From: Prevotella sp.
GTDB taxonomy: Bacteria > Bacteroidota > Bacteroidia > Bacteroidales > Bacteroidaceae
Reading direction: 5' to 3'
NCBI GenBank assembly: GCA_016291085.1
Contig: JAEEVW010000036.1
Coordinates: 1-35,335, forward strand
DNA length: 35,335 nucleotides
In this document: piece after piece, positions 6,248 to 14,136 of the stretch
Layout: each line of letters begins with the position of its first letter
Numbering within the stretch: the stretch's first letter is position 1
The notes under the pieces: model-generated
Told to the model about the DNA's origin: nothing
The model's input: the letters and a program-made list of their open reading frames with translations, nothing else
The model's database searches: none
Position numbers and translations under genes: made by a program

Positions 6248-6341
6248 CAAGTATCGCCGATACGTCGTTAAAACGGCGCTGGCCCCACGGGGCCTGATTC
6301 CCCTGAGCGCAGGGTGGCGGTGCGACTTTTGAGGGTAAAAC
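6248..6341 (+). ncRNA. R element copy 3: hairpin-chain leader
   Basis: Same as copies 1 and 2 through the GGCCCC/GGGGCC hairpin, then CCCTG/CAGGG and the GAGGGTAAAAC tail shared with copy 1. A palindrome AAGCGTACGCTT followed by TTTATT comes next (about 6347-6364) and could end a short RNA. Confidence 0.65.
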
Positions 6342-6367
6342 AAATGAAGCGTACGCTTTTTATTCAA

Positions 6368-6520
6368 AACGTCTCTTAAGCTTGGCCGCGAAATAGACGA
6401 TTGCTAATATGATAAAAGGTGGATGCTCACGCAGATAGCGTGGGCGTTTATCTTATCTATTAGCAAGGGCACCGGCCAAGCGCCTGAGACGTTGGATAAG
6501 TATAAACTGTCCACGTTTTT
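6368..6520 (+). ncRNA. Switch-like structured leader with competing terminator
   Basis: Nested helices are readable: AACGTCTC (6368-6375) with GAGACGTT (6486-6493); GCTTGGCCG (6380-6388) with CGGCCAAGC (6473-6481); TTGCTAATA (6401-6409) with TATTAGCAA (6458-6466); GATAAA with TTTATC; GCTCACGC (6425-6432) with GCGTGGGC (6438-6445). The closing strand also forms a different hairpin, ACGTTGGA (6489-6496) with TCCACGT (6510-6516), followed by a T-run. A second GCTTGGCCG at 6528-6536 competes for 6473-6483. This is riboswitch or attenuator architecture; the ligand is unknown. Confidence 0.6.
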
Positions 6521-6543
6521 CTTATGCGCTTGGCCGATGTCGC

Positions 6544-6579
6544 GTTATTGAAGAAATTCCGTTCGCTTTCTTCAATAAC
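6544..6579 (+). promoter_or_regulatory. 13-bp perfect hairpin next to the methyltransferase start
   Basis: GTTATTGAAGAAA (6544-6556) pairs perfectly with TTTCTTCAATAAC (6567-6579), ending 9 nt before the ATG at 6589. It could control translation initiation or be an operator for a dimeric protein. Confidence 0.6.
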
Positions 6580-6588
6580 TATGAAACT

Positions 6589-9339
6589 ATGGCAAAGAAA
6601 CTGCAACTTGGCTATAGGGAAATAGAGCAACGGTTAGTGGATTCGTTCAGTAAGAACGTAAACCCAGCAGAAGTGGGCTACAAATTGCTCTATTCCTTTG
6701 GCAAAAGCGAACGCGACATTGAGCGTTACAAGGAGGGTAAAGGCGTGCTTAAAAACTTTGATGACTTGCTCATCAAGGGCCTGTTCTGTTATCAGCCTGT
6801 CAGCATGTTTGGCTTGACGGCGCAACTGGAACAGCTAAAGACGAATCCGCAGATTATCAAGGCTGCCCCCAAGATTATCGCTGTGAGTGATGGTAAATCG
6901 ATATTGGCCTACGACCTGCGTGAGAAGGATACCTACGAGAATCAATTAGAACGTCTGCCCTCTGACTTCGCTTTCTTCTATCCGTTGATGGATGTGGAGC
7001 GCGTGCATTATGTGGAAGAAAGTCCTGCCGACATCAAAGCAGCTGAAAAACTGGCTAAGCTGCACGATGAATTGCGAAGCTACAATGAGTTCCGTAGTGA
7101 TGATGACTTGCACGACCTGAATATCTTTATCAGCCGTCTGCTGTTCTGTTTCTTTGCCGAGGACACAGGTATCTTCGAGGAAAACCTCTTTACCAGTTCC
7201 ATTCAGAGATACACCAAAGAGGATGGAAGTGACCTGACGGATTATCTGGCGCATACCTTTAATATCATGGATGTGTCGCTGCGCAGTCGTGAGACGCTGA
7301 GCATCATCAAGCAGTTCCCCTACGTGAATGGTGGTCTTTTCTCCAAGCATATCCAGATACCAAAGATGGGACAGAAGGCTCGTCGCATCATTATCGAGTG
7401 TGGCGAATTAGACTGGAAGGACATCAATCCTGACATCTTCGGAAGCATGATTCAGGCGGTGGTGAATCCTGAGGAACGTGCTAATCAGGGTATGCACTAT
7501 ACCAGCGTGCCTAACATCATGAAGGTGATTAATCCACTCTTCTTGGATGAACTACGTGGGGAGTATAACAAACTCAACGAATTCTACGAGCAGAAACTCC
7601 AGATGAAGAACATTGGCGCACTCAGTACCAAGCAGTTCTACGATGAACTGAAGCCTGTCATCAAGAAGTGTGATGCGCTGTTGAAGCGTATGAGCAAGAT
7701 GAAGTTCTTCGATCCTGCCTGTGGTAGCGGCAACTTCCTGATTATCACTTACAAGTGTTTGCGATTCCTCGAAATGGATATTCTTGCCTTGCAGCGCAAG
7801 TGTACGCCAGAGGGTGAAATCCTGTTTGTCGATAACAGCGTTATTTCGCTGAGCCAGTTCTATGGTATAGAGTTGCTTGACTTCCCTCACGAGGTGGCGA
7901 TGTTGTCACTTTGGCTGGCAGAGCACCAGATGAACACCAAACTGAATGAGAACTTTGGAGTCAACACCAAGGCTCTGCCACTGAAAAACATCACCCAAAT
8001 CGTCTGTGGCAATGCATGTCGCATCGATTGGAATGAGGTTTGCCCGCATACCCCAGACGAAGAGGTCTACATCTTTGGTAATCCTCCGTATTTAGGGAGT
8101 TCTTTGCAGAATGACGAGCAAAAAAAAGATATGTCAAAGGTCTTCTCTGATACTGACGGATGGAAGAAATTGGATTATATATGTAGTTGGTTTTATATCG
8201 GAGCAAAATACTGTTTAGGAACCAATGCTAAATGCGCATTTGTAAGTACTAATTCAATTTGTCAAGGAGAGCAAGTTACTTTATTGTGGCAACCTATCTT
8301 TGGTTTAGGAATTGAAATTGAATACGCTGTAACCTCTTTCAAATGGTCAAATAATGCAAAGTATAATGCTGGAGTTACATGTATTATAGTAGGATTGTCA
8401 GATTCTACTAAGATTCATCATAAGTACATCTTTACGGATTCAGTAAAAAAAGAAGCATCTTATATAAATCCATATCTCGGTACCACAAGAGTACTTTCAA
8501 TAGTGCCACTACTGTCTCCTATTTCAGACTTTCCTCCTATGATAAGTGGTAGTAAAACGAATGATTTTGGTTTTTATATGTTTGACCAGCGAGAAAAAGA
8601 AGAACTCATATCAGAATATCCACAAGCTTATAGCTTATTGCATAAATATGTAGGAGCATCAGAATTCATTAAAGGAGATATAAGATATTGCTTGTATATC
8701 TCAGAGAAAGACAAAGAACTTGCTTATTCAATACCAATAATCGCAAGAAGATTAGATAAGGTAAAACATGAAAGAAGTATGAGTAAGAAAAAACCTACTC
8801 AATTAATGGCAGAGTTCCCATATAAATATACTGAAGATAGGTTCAATATGGATGAAGCATTATTTGTTCCTTTGACATCATCAGAGACAAGAGAATATAT
8901 CCCTATTGGATATTTGCCAGAAAATACTATCATTTCAAATGCGGGTTTTGCTATTTACAATTGTCCTACATATGTATTTGGTATAATTACTTCCAAAATA
9001 CATCTTTTATGGAATAACACGTTGGCTGGAAAGATGGAAACCCGACTAAGATATTCTAGTTCATTGAGTTACAACACTTTCCCCTTCCCCAAAATCTCTG
9101 CTGAGAAGAAGCAGGAGATAGAATCGGCGGCAGAGGAAGTGCTGATTACTCGCGAATATTATCCAGGCCAGACCTTGGCAGAACTCTACGACCCAGACAA
9201 GATGCCACAGGATTTGCGCGAGGCTCATGCCAAACTGGACGACATCGTGGAAAGCTGCTATCCTGGCTACCCCTTTGCCTCAGACGAAGCCCGTTTGGAA
9301 TGTCTGTTTAAGCTATACGAAAAGATGACTTCAAAATAA
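6589..9339 (+). CDS. MmeI-type SAM-dependent DNA methyltransferase
   Basis: Protein of 916 aa, class I gamma-type adenine DNA methyltransferase of the MmeI/YeeA group. The SAM motif DPACGSGNF is at 375-383 and the catalytic NPPY at 498-501. Before them come an N-terminal domain and a helical connector, after them a target-recognition region and a C-terminal block. In MmeI the N-terminal domain is a D-ExK nuclease; I see no convincing ExK here, so this is probably a stand-alone methylase that marks host DNA, with the nuclease supplied in trans by the GIY-YIG protein two genes on. From about 8090 to 9075, just after NPPY, base composition and codon choice become clearly AT-rich compared with both flanks, suggesting an exchanged recognition domain. 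It is the first gene of a five-gene operon behind R copy 3. Confidence 0.88.
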   Translation: MAKKLQLGYREIEQRLVDSFSKNVNPAEVGYKLLYSFGKSERDIERYKEGKGVLKNFDDLLIKGLFCYQPVSMFGLTAQLEQLKTNPQIIKAAPKIIAVSDGKSILAYDLREKDTYENQLERLPSDFAFFYPLMDVERVHYVEESPADIKAAEKLAKLHDELRSYNEFRSDDDLHDLNIFISRLLFCFFAEDTGIFEENLFTSSIQRYTKEDGSDLTDYLAHTFNIMDVSLRSRETLSIIKQFPYVNGGLFSKHIQIPKMGQKARRIIIECGELDWKDINPDIFGSMIQAVVNPEERANQGMHYTSVPNIMKVINPLFLDELRGEYNKLNEFYEQKLQMKNIGALSTKQFYDELKPVIKKCDALLKRMSKMKFFDPACGSGNFLIITYKCLRFLEMDILALQRKCTPEGEILFVDNSVISLSQFYGIELLDFPHEVAMLSLWLAEHQMNTKLNENFGVNTKALPLKNITQIVCGNACRIDWNEVCPHTPDEEVYIFGNPPYLGSSLQNDEQKKDMSKVFSDTDGWKKLDYICSWFYIGAKYCLGTNAKCAFVSTNSICQGEQVTLLWQPIFGLGIEIEYAVTSFKWSNNAKYNAGVTCIIVGLSDSTKIHHKYIFTDSVKKEASYINPYLGTTRVLSIVPLLSPISDFPPMISGSKTNDFGFYMFDQREKEELISEYPQAYSLLHKYVGASEFIKGDIRYCLYISEKDKELAYSIPIIARRLDKVKHERSMSKKKPTQLMAEFPYKYTEDRFNMDEALFVPLTSSETREYIPIGYLPENTIISNAGFAIYNCPTYVFGIITSKIHLLWNNTLAGKMETRLRYSSSLSYNTFPFPKISAEKKQEIESAAEEVLITREYYPGQTLAELYDPDKMPQDLREAHAKLDDIVESCYPGYPFASDEARLECLFKLYEKMTSK

Positions 9340-9362
9340 AAGATTAAAACCAATAATTAAAT

Positions 9363-11372
9363 ATGGAACAAAATAGTAACAACATCGTAGATATTCACTA
9401 CCTACAAACAGGAGAGGCTACGGCCACTAACGATTTAGGTATGCGTGAGATGCAGGCATTGGCCTACCAAGCTCGTGACAAACGTTTTTTACTCATTAAG
9501 GCACCTCCAGCTTCCGGCAAGAGTCGCGCACTGATGTATATCGCACTTGATAAATTGGTGAATCAGGGCATTAAAAAGGTGGTGGTAGCAGTACCGGAAA
9601 AAAGCATAGGTCGTTCATTTAAGAATACCAACTTGATGAATGGTGGTTTCTTTGCCAACTGGGAAGTTCCGCCTTACTTCAACCTGACAGATGTGAAGAA
9701 CGAGCAGGATAAGAAAGGAAGATTCAAGGAGTTCTTTTTGAGCAGCAAAGCCAAGGTACTGGTTTGTGCTCATGCTACGCTACGTAATGCAACCAAGGAA
9801 TTGAACGACGATGCCTTTAATGACGTGTTGTTGGCTATCGACGAGTTCCACCATACCAGTGCAGACGCTAACTCGAATTTGGGAGATGTAGTGCGTAGGG
9901 TAATGAATAACTCCACTGGACATATCGTAGCCATGACGGGTTCCTATTTCCGTGGTGATGGCATACCTGTATTGAGGGCTGAGGATGAAGCCAAGTTCTA
10001 TCCTATTACCTACAACTACTATCAGCAATTGAATGGTTATAAGTATCTGAAGAATCTCATTTTGGGTTACCACTTCTATCATGGATCTTATTTAGACCAT
10101 ATTAGCGAGGTACTTGACACACATAAGAAGACCATCATCCATATTCCCAGCGTCAACCAAAGAGCTTCTACTGGCTTGGGCAAATATCAGGAAACTGCTG
10201 ATATCATGAAAGTGATAGGCACTTTTGACCATAAAGATTACAATACAGGTATCTACTACGTTAAGACTGAAGATGGCCGAATGCTAAAAGTTGCCGACCT
10301 TGTTGAGGATGAGCAGAAAGAGCGCAACATGGTTCAGGGCTATCTGCAAAACATCAAGGATAGGGACGATGTGGATATCATCATTGCATTGGGAACTGCA
10401 AAAGAAGGTTTCGACTGGCAATGGTGTGAGATGTGCTTGACAGTTGGTGTTCGTGGGTCGCTGACAGAGGTGATACAAATTATAGGAAGATGTACGCGCG
10501 ACTGTGAAGGCAAGGAAACGGCCCGCTTCGTGAATATGATAGCCATGCCTGAAGCAGAACAGGCTGAAGTCAAAGTGGCAGTAAACGACTTTTTAAAAGC
10601 AATTACTGCTTCATTGCTGATGGAACAAGTAATGGCTCCAAGTTGGAAGTTCAAGTCGATAAAAGATGAAGATGATGACAATAGTGACTTGACACGCACA
10701 ATTGTGGTGGAAGGATTGAAGCCTCTATCGAGTGAAAAAACTAAGACCATTGTAGAAAGTCAACTCGACGACTTAAAAGCTGCAATCTTGCAAGACGATA
10801 TGATGGTAAAGGCTTTAAGCGGATCAACAACTGCAGAGACTATTACACAGCAAATCATACCAAAGATTATCCGTGAGCGTTATGATTTGACAGATGAAGA
10901 GGTTGAAGAGGTACGCCAGCGTTTGCTTCTTGATACGATAATAAAAGGCAATGATATTGTGGACGAAAAGGGGAACCCCATATCAACCATCACAGACGAT
11001 GATGACAAACCCAGTGAGGGTAACAGACTCATCAAGATTGCCAATAGGTTTATCAATATCGACAAGTTGAGCATAAATCTGATTGACACCATCAATCCCT
11101 TCCAGCGTGCCTATGAAGTCATCTCGAAATCGGTAGATGCAAAGACCCTGAAACTTATTCAGGACACTATAGCTGAGCAGAAATACGAAATGACGCTGGA
11201 ACAGGCTATTATCTTATTCAAAGGGCCATTAAAGACCTATGTGGCTGAGCATAATGGAAAGATTCCTTCCGTTGATGATCCAGACCCTAAAGTACGAGAG
11301 TTGGGTGTTGCCTATGCAAAGATATGGAATCAGAAACGTCGTCAGTTGAGTGGACTTGAAATAGGAGAATAG
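9363..11372 (+). CDS. Superfamily 2 DEAD/DEAH-type helicase
   Basis: Protein of 669 aa. Helicase motifs: Walker A APPASGKS (47-54), motif II DEFH (160-163), motif III TGS (192-194), motif VI QIIGRCTRD (372-380). The remaining roughly 270 residues form an acidic, helical C-terminal extension. It is expected to move on or unwind DNA using ATP. Restriction-like systems use such motors for translocation or for target discrimination between modified and unmodified DNA. It starts 23 nt after the methyltransferase stop and is followed after 4 nt by the small gene, so translation is probably coupled. It is not a canonical HsdR, since no nuclease motif is seen at its N-terminus. Confidence 0.87.
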   Translation: MEQNSNNIVDIHYLQTGEATATNDLGMREMQALAYQARDKRFLLIKAPPASGKSRALMYIALDKLVNQGIKKVVVAVPEKSIGRSFKNTNLMNGGFFANWEVPPYFNLTDVKNEQDKKGRFKEFFLSSKAKVLVCAHATLRNATKELNDDAFNDVLLAIDEFHHTSADANSNLGDVVRRVMNNSTGHIVAMTGSYFRGDGIPVLRAEDEAKFYPITYNYYQQLNGYKYLKNLILGYHFYHGSYLDHISEVLDTHKKTIIHIPSVNQRASTGLGKYQETADIMKVIGTFDHKDYNTGIYYVKTEDGRMLKVADLVEDEQKERNMVQGYLQNIKDRDDVDIIIALGTAKEGFDWQWCEMCLTVGVRGSLTEVIQIIGRCTRDCEGKETARFVNMIAMPEAEQAEVKVAVNDFLKAITASLLMEQVMAPSWKFKSIKDEDDDNSDLTRTIVVEGLKPLSSEKTKTIVESQLDDLKAAILQDDMMVKALSGSTTAETITQQIIPKIIRERYDLTDEEVEEVRQRLLLDTIIKGNDIVDEKGNPISTITDDDDKPSEGNRLIKIANRFINIDKLSINLIDTINPFQRAYEVISKSVDAKTLKLIQDTIAEQKYEMTLEQAIILFKGPLKTYVAEHNGKIPSVDDPDPKVRELGVAYAKIWNQKRRQLSGLEIGE

Positions 11373-11376
11373 AGTT

Positions 11377-11604
11377 ATGGATGTTAAGAAAGAATTGTTA
11401 GAGCTCCTGAATGACCCTTTGTTAGAAGGTGCGCGCCCTTTTGCTAAAGCCCCTACTGCTGATGATAGGATTTCGCAGAAGATTGCTGAGGTTAAAGAAT
11501 GGATTGTCAGGAATGGACGTGAACCACAAAAGGATGGTAATCTAAAAGAAAAGCTTATGTATGCATCATTGACAACATTAAAAGAAAAAGGATTATGGAC
11601 ATAG
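11377..11604 (+). CDS. Small protein linked to the GIY-YIG gene
   Basis: Protein of 75 aa, unknown function. Its start (MDVKKELLELLNDPLL) is strikingly like that of the next protein (MDIDKELKAIFDDPLL), suggesting a shared binding element, perhaps for the helicase or methylase. The rest is helical with a W-x-x-x-N-G-R-E-P segment seen in small helicase- or nuclease-associated domains. It lies 4 nt after the helicase and overlaps the next gene by 10 nt, which argues for a real, co-translated product. No catalytic motif is visible. Confidence 0.7.
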   Translation: MDVKKELLELLNDPLLEGARPFAKAPTADDRISQKIAEVKEWIVRNGREPQKDGNLKEKLMYASLTTLKEKGLWT

Positions 11605-12815
11605 ATAAAGAGTTAAAAGCCATTTTTGATGACCCTCTGTTGAATATAGATGGAGAAGAACAAGACCTCTTTGACATTCCACAGGACATGAGAAGAGTTA
11701 TTGCTAAGAAAAAGGCTGACTATGTCGCTCAACACAAGTTGTGCGAGAAATTCGAAGATTATAAACCTCTATTCGCAAAGGTGCATCGTGAATTGAAACA
11801 AGGACGACGCTCATTGGTAAAAATCAATAAGACAGCGACACTAGTTGAAGGACGTTTTTATATTGTGAGTGGGCAGATACTCTTATTGGAGAAGATTGGC
11901 GAGCTTAAAAAGAGCAGTAACTTCCTTCCAGATGCAAGAACACGATGCATATACGAAAATGGAACAGAGTCTGATATTTTATTGCAGACCCTACGTAAGA
12001 ACGTAGTGGGTGATGGATATGCTGTTACAGAATTGCAGGATGATGCTAACGGCCGGTTCTTTGATAATTCGGATGTTATAGCCAATGACAAAATAACTGG
12101 ATACATCTATGTCCTAAGTTCATTATCGCAAGATTCCGCTATCAAAGATGTCAAACATCTCTATAAGATTGGATTCTCAACCAATAGCGTTGAACAGCGT
12201 ATAGCAAATGCGGAAAACGAACCTACTTACTTGATGGCACCGGTAAAGATACAAGCCAGCTATAAGGTCGTGAATATGAACTCACAGAAATTTGAGGACC
12301 TGATTCACCAATTGCTAAAGCCAGTTCAATTCCAAGTGTCAGTATTTGACGAGAAGGGTGTTGAACATCAGCCACAAGAGTGGTTTGTGGTACCATTGCC
12401 TGTGGTAGATGTAATTATTCAGAAAATAATGGATGGCAGTATTGTTGGATACACCTATAATCCGCAATTAGAATGTCTGGAGAAACGTATTGTTAAGGAG
12501 AAATCAACGTTTGACACTACAGGCATGAAAGTGCTGACGCTCAACATCAAGAAGATTTATTTCGATGAGATTATGAGCGGAACGAAAAAAATAGAGTATA
12601 GAGAGTTGAAACAAACTACACTCAATAGATATACCTATCTAGACGAGACAGACGGCAAACGTTATCTGCGTCGTTACGATGCCCTGCGACTATTTGTTGG
12701 CTATCATAAAGACAGAGAAAGTGCTTTGGTACAGGTGAAGGATATCACATATAATAATGGTGTCGTAGAATATCATTTAGGATTGATATTGGAGGTCATA
12801 AATAATAAATCGTAA
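11595..12815 (+). CDS. GIY-YIG nuclease with C-terminal ASCH domain
   Basis: Protein of 406 aa. Residues 1-16 copy the start of the preceding small protein. A middle region (about 75-160) precedes a GIY-YIG domain of the T5orf172/MUG113 type: GYIYVL at 169-174, LYKIGFS from 189, then RI-x-x-A and PTYLMAPV. Residues 311-405 form an ASCH (PUA-like) domain with the hallmark stretch I-M-S-G-T-K-K-I-E-Y-R-E. The likely role is the DNA-cutting subunit of the operon, with the ASCH part possibly sensing a modified base or RNA; the division of labour is inference. The start at 11595 overlaps the upstream gene, typical of coupled translation. Confidence 0.85.
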   Translation: MDIDKELKAIFDDPLLNIDGEEQDLFDIPQDMRRVIAKKKADYVAQHKLCEKFEDYKPLFAKVHRELKQGRRSLVKINKTATLVEGRFYIVSGQILLLEKIGELKKSSNFLPDARTRCIYENGTESDILLQTLRKNVVGDGYAVTELQDDANGRFFDNSDVIANDKITGYIYVLSSLSQDSAIKDVKHLYKIGFSTNSVEQRIANAENEPTYLMAPVKIQASYKVVNMNSQKFEDLIHQLLKPVQFQVSVFDEKGVEHQPQEWFVVPLPVVDVIIQKIMDGSIVGYTYNPQLECLEKRIVKEKSTFDTTGMKVLTLNIKKIYFDEIMSGTKKIEYRELKQTTLNRYTYLDETDGKRYLRRYDALRLFVGYHKDRESALVQVKDITYNNGVVEYHLGLILEVINNKS

Positions 12816-12866
12816 CGATTCACTAATATATATTAAATAGAACAAATCACAAAATATTTTTTAATT

Positions 12867-13472
12867 ATGCTTACAAGAGTAACAGGCGTATTCTATGCAA
12901 ATGAAGATGGTATTTGCAGAGCAAATTACGTTCAAGATATGAACGAAAATGATATCGTTTTTTTAGAAAGAGACCCCAGTAATAAGAATGATAGCAATGC
13001 TGTAAAAGTCATTGTTACATTGAATAATGCTAAGCATCAAATAGGATTCATAGAAAAGGAATTAGCTGCACAAATATCACCATTAATGACTAAGGGAGAA
13101 ATATTTCCTGTCTGGGTAGTTCGATGCGGTTTTTATAGGTTCCCATATTGTGAAATAGACATACAAAGGGTCAAGCCAGATAAAGCAGATAAGAAATGGG
13201 ATAACTACCAGTTGAATAAGCTGTTGGCCACCAAAATAGAAAATATCAATCTCTCAACAAGGACTCTTAATGTTTTGCAGAATAATTATATACAAACAAT
13301 AGCAGACCTTGTTAAAAATTCCAAGGAAGATATAAGTCAACTTTCTGGAATGGGAGAAGTATGCATGTCTGAAATAGAAAACTACTTACTAAGCGTAGGC
13401 TTATGCTTTGAATTTTTGGATGATAGGATAGAAGACGTCATATCATATACTTACAAATCGAAATACCCATAG
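12867..13472 (+). CDS. HIRAN domain fused to an RNA-polymerase alpha-CTD-like domain
   Basis: Protein of 201 aa. Residues 1 to about 103 match a HIRAN domain (GVFY, then LERDPSNKNDSNAVKV and QIGFIEKELAAQI), known from Rad5/HLTF to bind 3' DNA ends. Residues about 126-180 match the helix-hairpin-helix fold of the RNA polymerase alpha C-terminal domain (INLSTRTLNVLQNN, IQTIADLV, QLSGMGEVCMSEIENYLLS). The pairing suggests a DNA-end or stalled-fork reader with a second DNA- or polymerase-contacting module. It starts 51 nt after the nuclease gene, probably the last gene of that operon. The HIRAN call is more certain than the exact alpha-CTD relationship. Confidence 0.75.
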   Translation: MLTRVTGVFYANEDGICRANYVQDMNENDIVFLERDPSNKNDSNAVKVIVTLNNAKHQIGFIEKELAAQISPLMTKGEIFPVWVVRCGFYRFPYCEIDIQRVKPDKADKKWDNYQLNKLLATKIENINLSTRTLNVLQNNYIQTIADLVKNSKEDISQLSGMGEVCMSEIENYLLSVGLCFEFLDDRIEDVISYTYKSKYP

Positions 13473-13502
13473 TATTTTTGAGGGGTTAAAACGAAAAACT
13501 CT

Positions 13503-13541
13503 ATTCGTTCGCTTTGGCTGAACGAATAACTATTATCTTTG
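13503..13541 (+). promoter_or_regulatory. WYL-regulon operator 1 and promoter
   Basis: Inverted repeat ATTCGTTC (13503-13510), 9-nt spacer, GAACGAAT (13520-13527), then 6 nt and the -7 box TATCTTTG (13534-13541). It has the same layout as operators at 14620, 15673 and 16176. Confidence 0.8.
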
Positions 13542-13549
13542 TATCAAGT

Positions 13550-13712
13550 AAATTATTATAAACTAAAAAAAAGCAAGCAATATGACAAAACACCCAGAGA
13601 TGACTTACTCTTCCTCCTTTTTGGGTCGTATAAAGCCTATAGGCTTCCATGTTTTCAAGGACGCATTTTGCGACCTTGAAACCTGTAGTTCTGCAAGGGC
13701 TGGAAGAGGGAA
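13550..13712 (+). ncRNA. Structured transcript from operator 1 (RNA or gene remnant)
   Basis: Downstream of operator 1 there are three nested or serial stems: CTCTTCC (13608-13614) with GGAAGAG (13702-13708), the palindrome AAGCCTATAGGCTT (13633-13646), and TTCAAGG-x-CGC (13654-13664) with GCG-x-CCTTGAA (13670-13680). A reading frame opens at ATG 13582, but beyond 13726 it only mirrors vapBC on the other strand. This may be a small RNA or the 5' remnant of a gene interrupted by vapBC. No terminator was found. Confidence 0.4.
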
Positions 13713-13725
13713 TAAAATGAGAACA

Positions 13726-14130
13726 TTAGCCGTTAACCCAGTCAACACAATGTATGCCAGGAATCTTACCGAAATGCTTGGTGTTATGGGTAACTACGAT
13801 CAACCCAAAATGACGAGCAGTAACAGCTATAAGAATATCGAACTAGCCAATTCTCAAACCTTGGGTTGCAAGAGCGTGACGTATTTCAACGTAATCGTCA
13901 ATCCAATCTTTTACAATGGGAAGAACCTGAAAGTTCTCCTTAATGATTTGCGGTTCTCTAAGATGCTTCTCGACATTTTGACTATGTACGGCCCCATAAG
14001 TAAGTTCCGCAATAGAGACTTCAGAAGCAAAGATTTCATTCTTGGGGGTTTGCGAAATATGTGCCCCCACACCACTGCGTTGGTGGAAAAATTCAATCCA
14101 CGTGTCCGTGTCAACAATAAAACCTTTCAT
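13726..14130 (-). pseudogene. vapC: VapC-type PIN-domain toxin with in-frame amber stop
   Basis: PIN-domain ribonuclease of a type II toxin-antitoxin pair, 134 codons long. Acidic residues D7, D9 and E42 are visible (FIVDTDTWIEFF, then SEVSIAELTYG). After residue 95 (LRIG) a TAG at 13843-13845 interrupts the frame, replacing what should be an acidic residue, and the same frame continues with FDILIAVTARHFGLIVVTHN to a natural end (CVDWVNG) at 13726. The stop removes the last PIN aspartate (D98), so the toxin should be inactive unless the codon is misread. Base miscall is the main alternative. It lies 6 nt after the antitoxin gene. Confidence 0.75.
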
Positions 14131-14136
14131 AGTGGA

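Noticed and set aside
6557..6588. Fifth WYL operator upstream of the methyltransferase
   Set aside because: GTTCGCTTT and AATAACTA occur there as in operators 1 and 2, but the GAACRAAT arm and the TAnnTTTG box are missing and a different perfect dyad occupies the site.
6589..9339. Type IIG enzyme with its own nuclease domain, BREX PglX or DISARM methylase
   Set aside because: I could not find a PD-ExK motif in the first 200 residues, and no BREX or DISARM partner genes (PglZ, BrxC, DrmA, DrmB) are adjacent.
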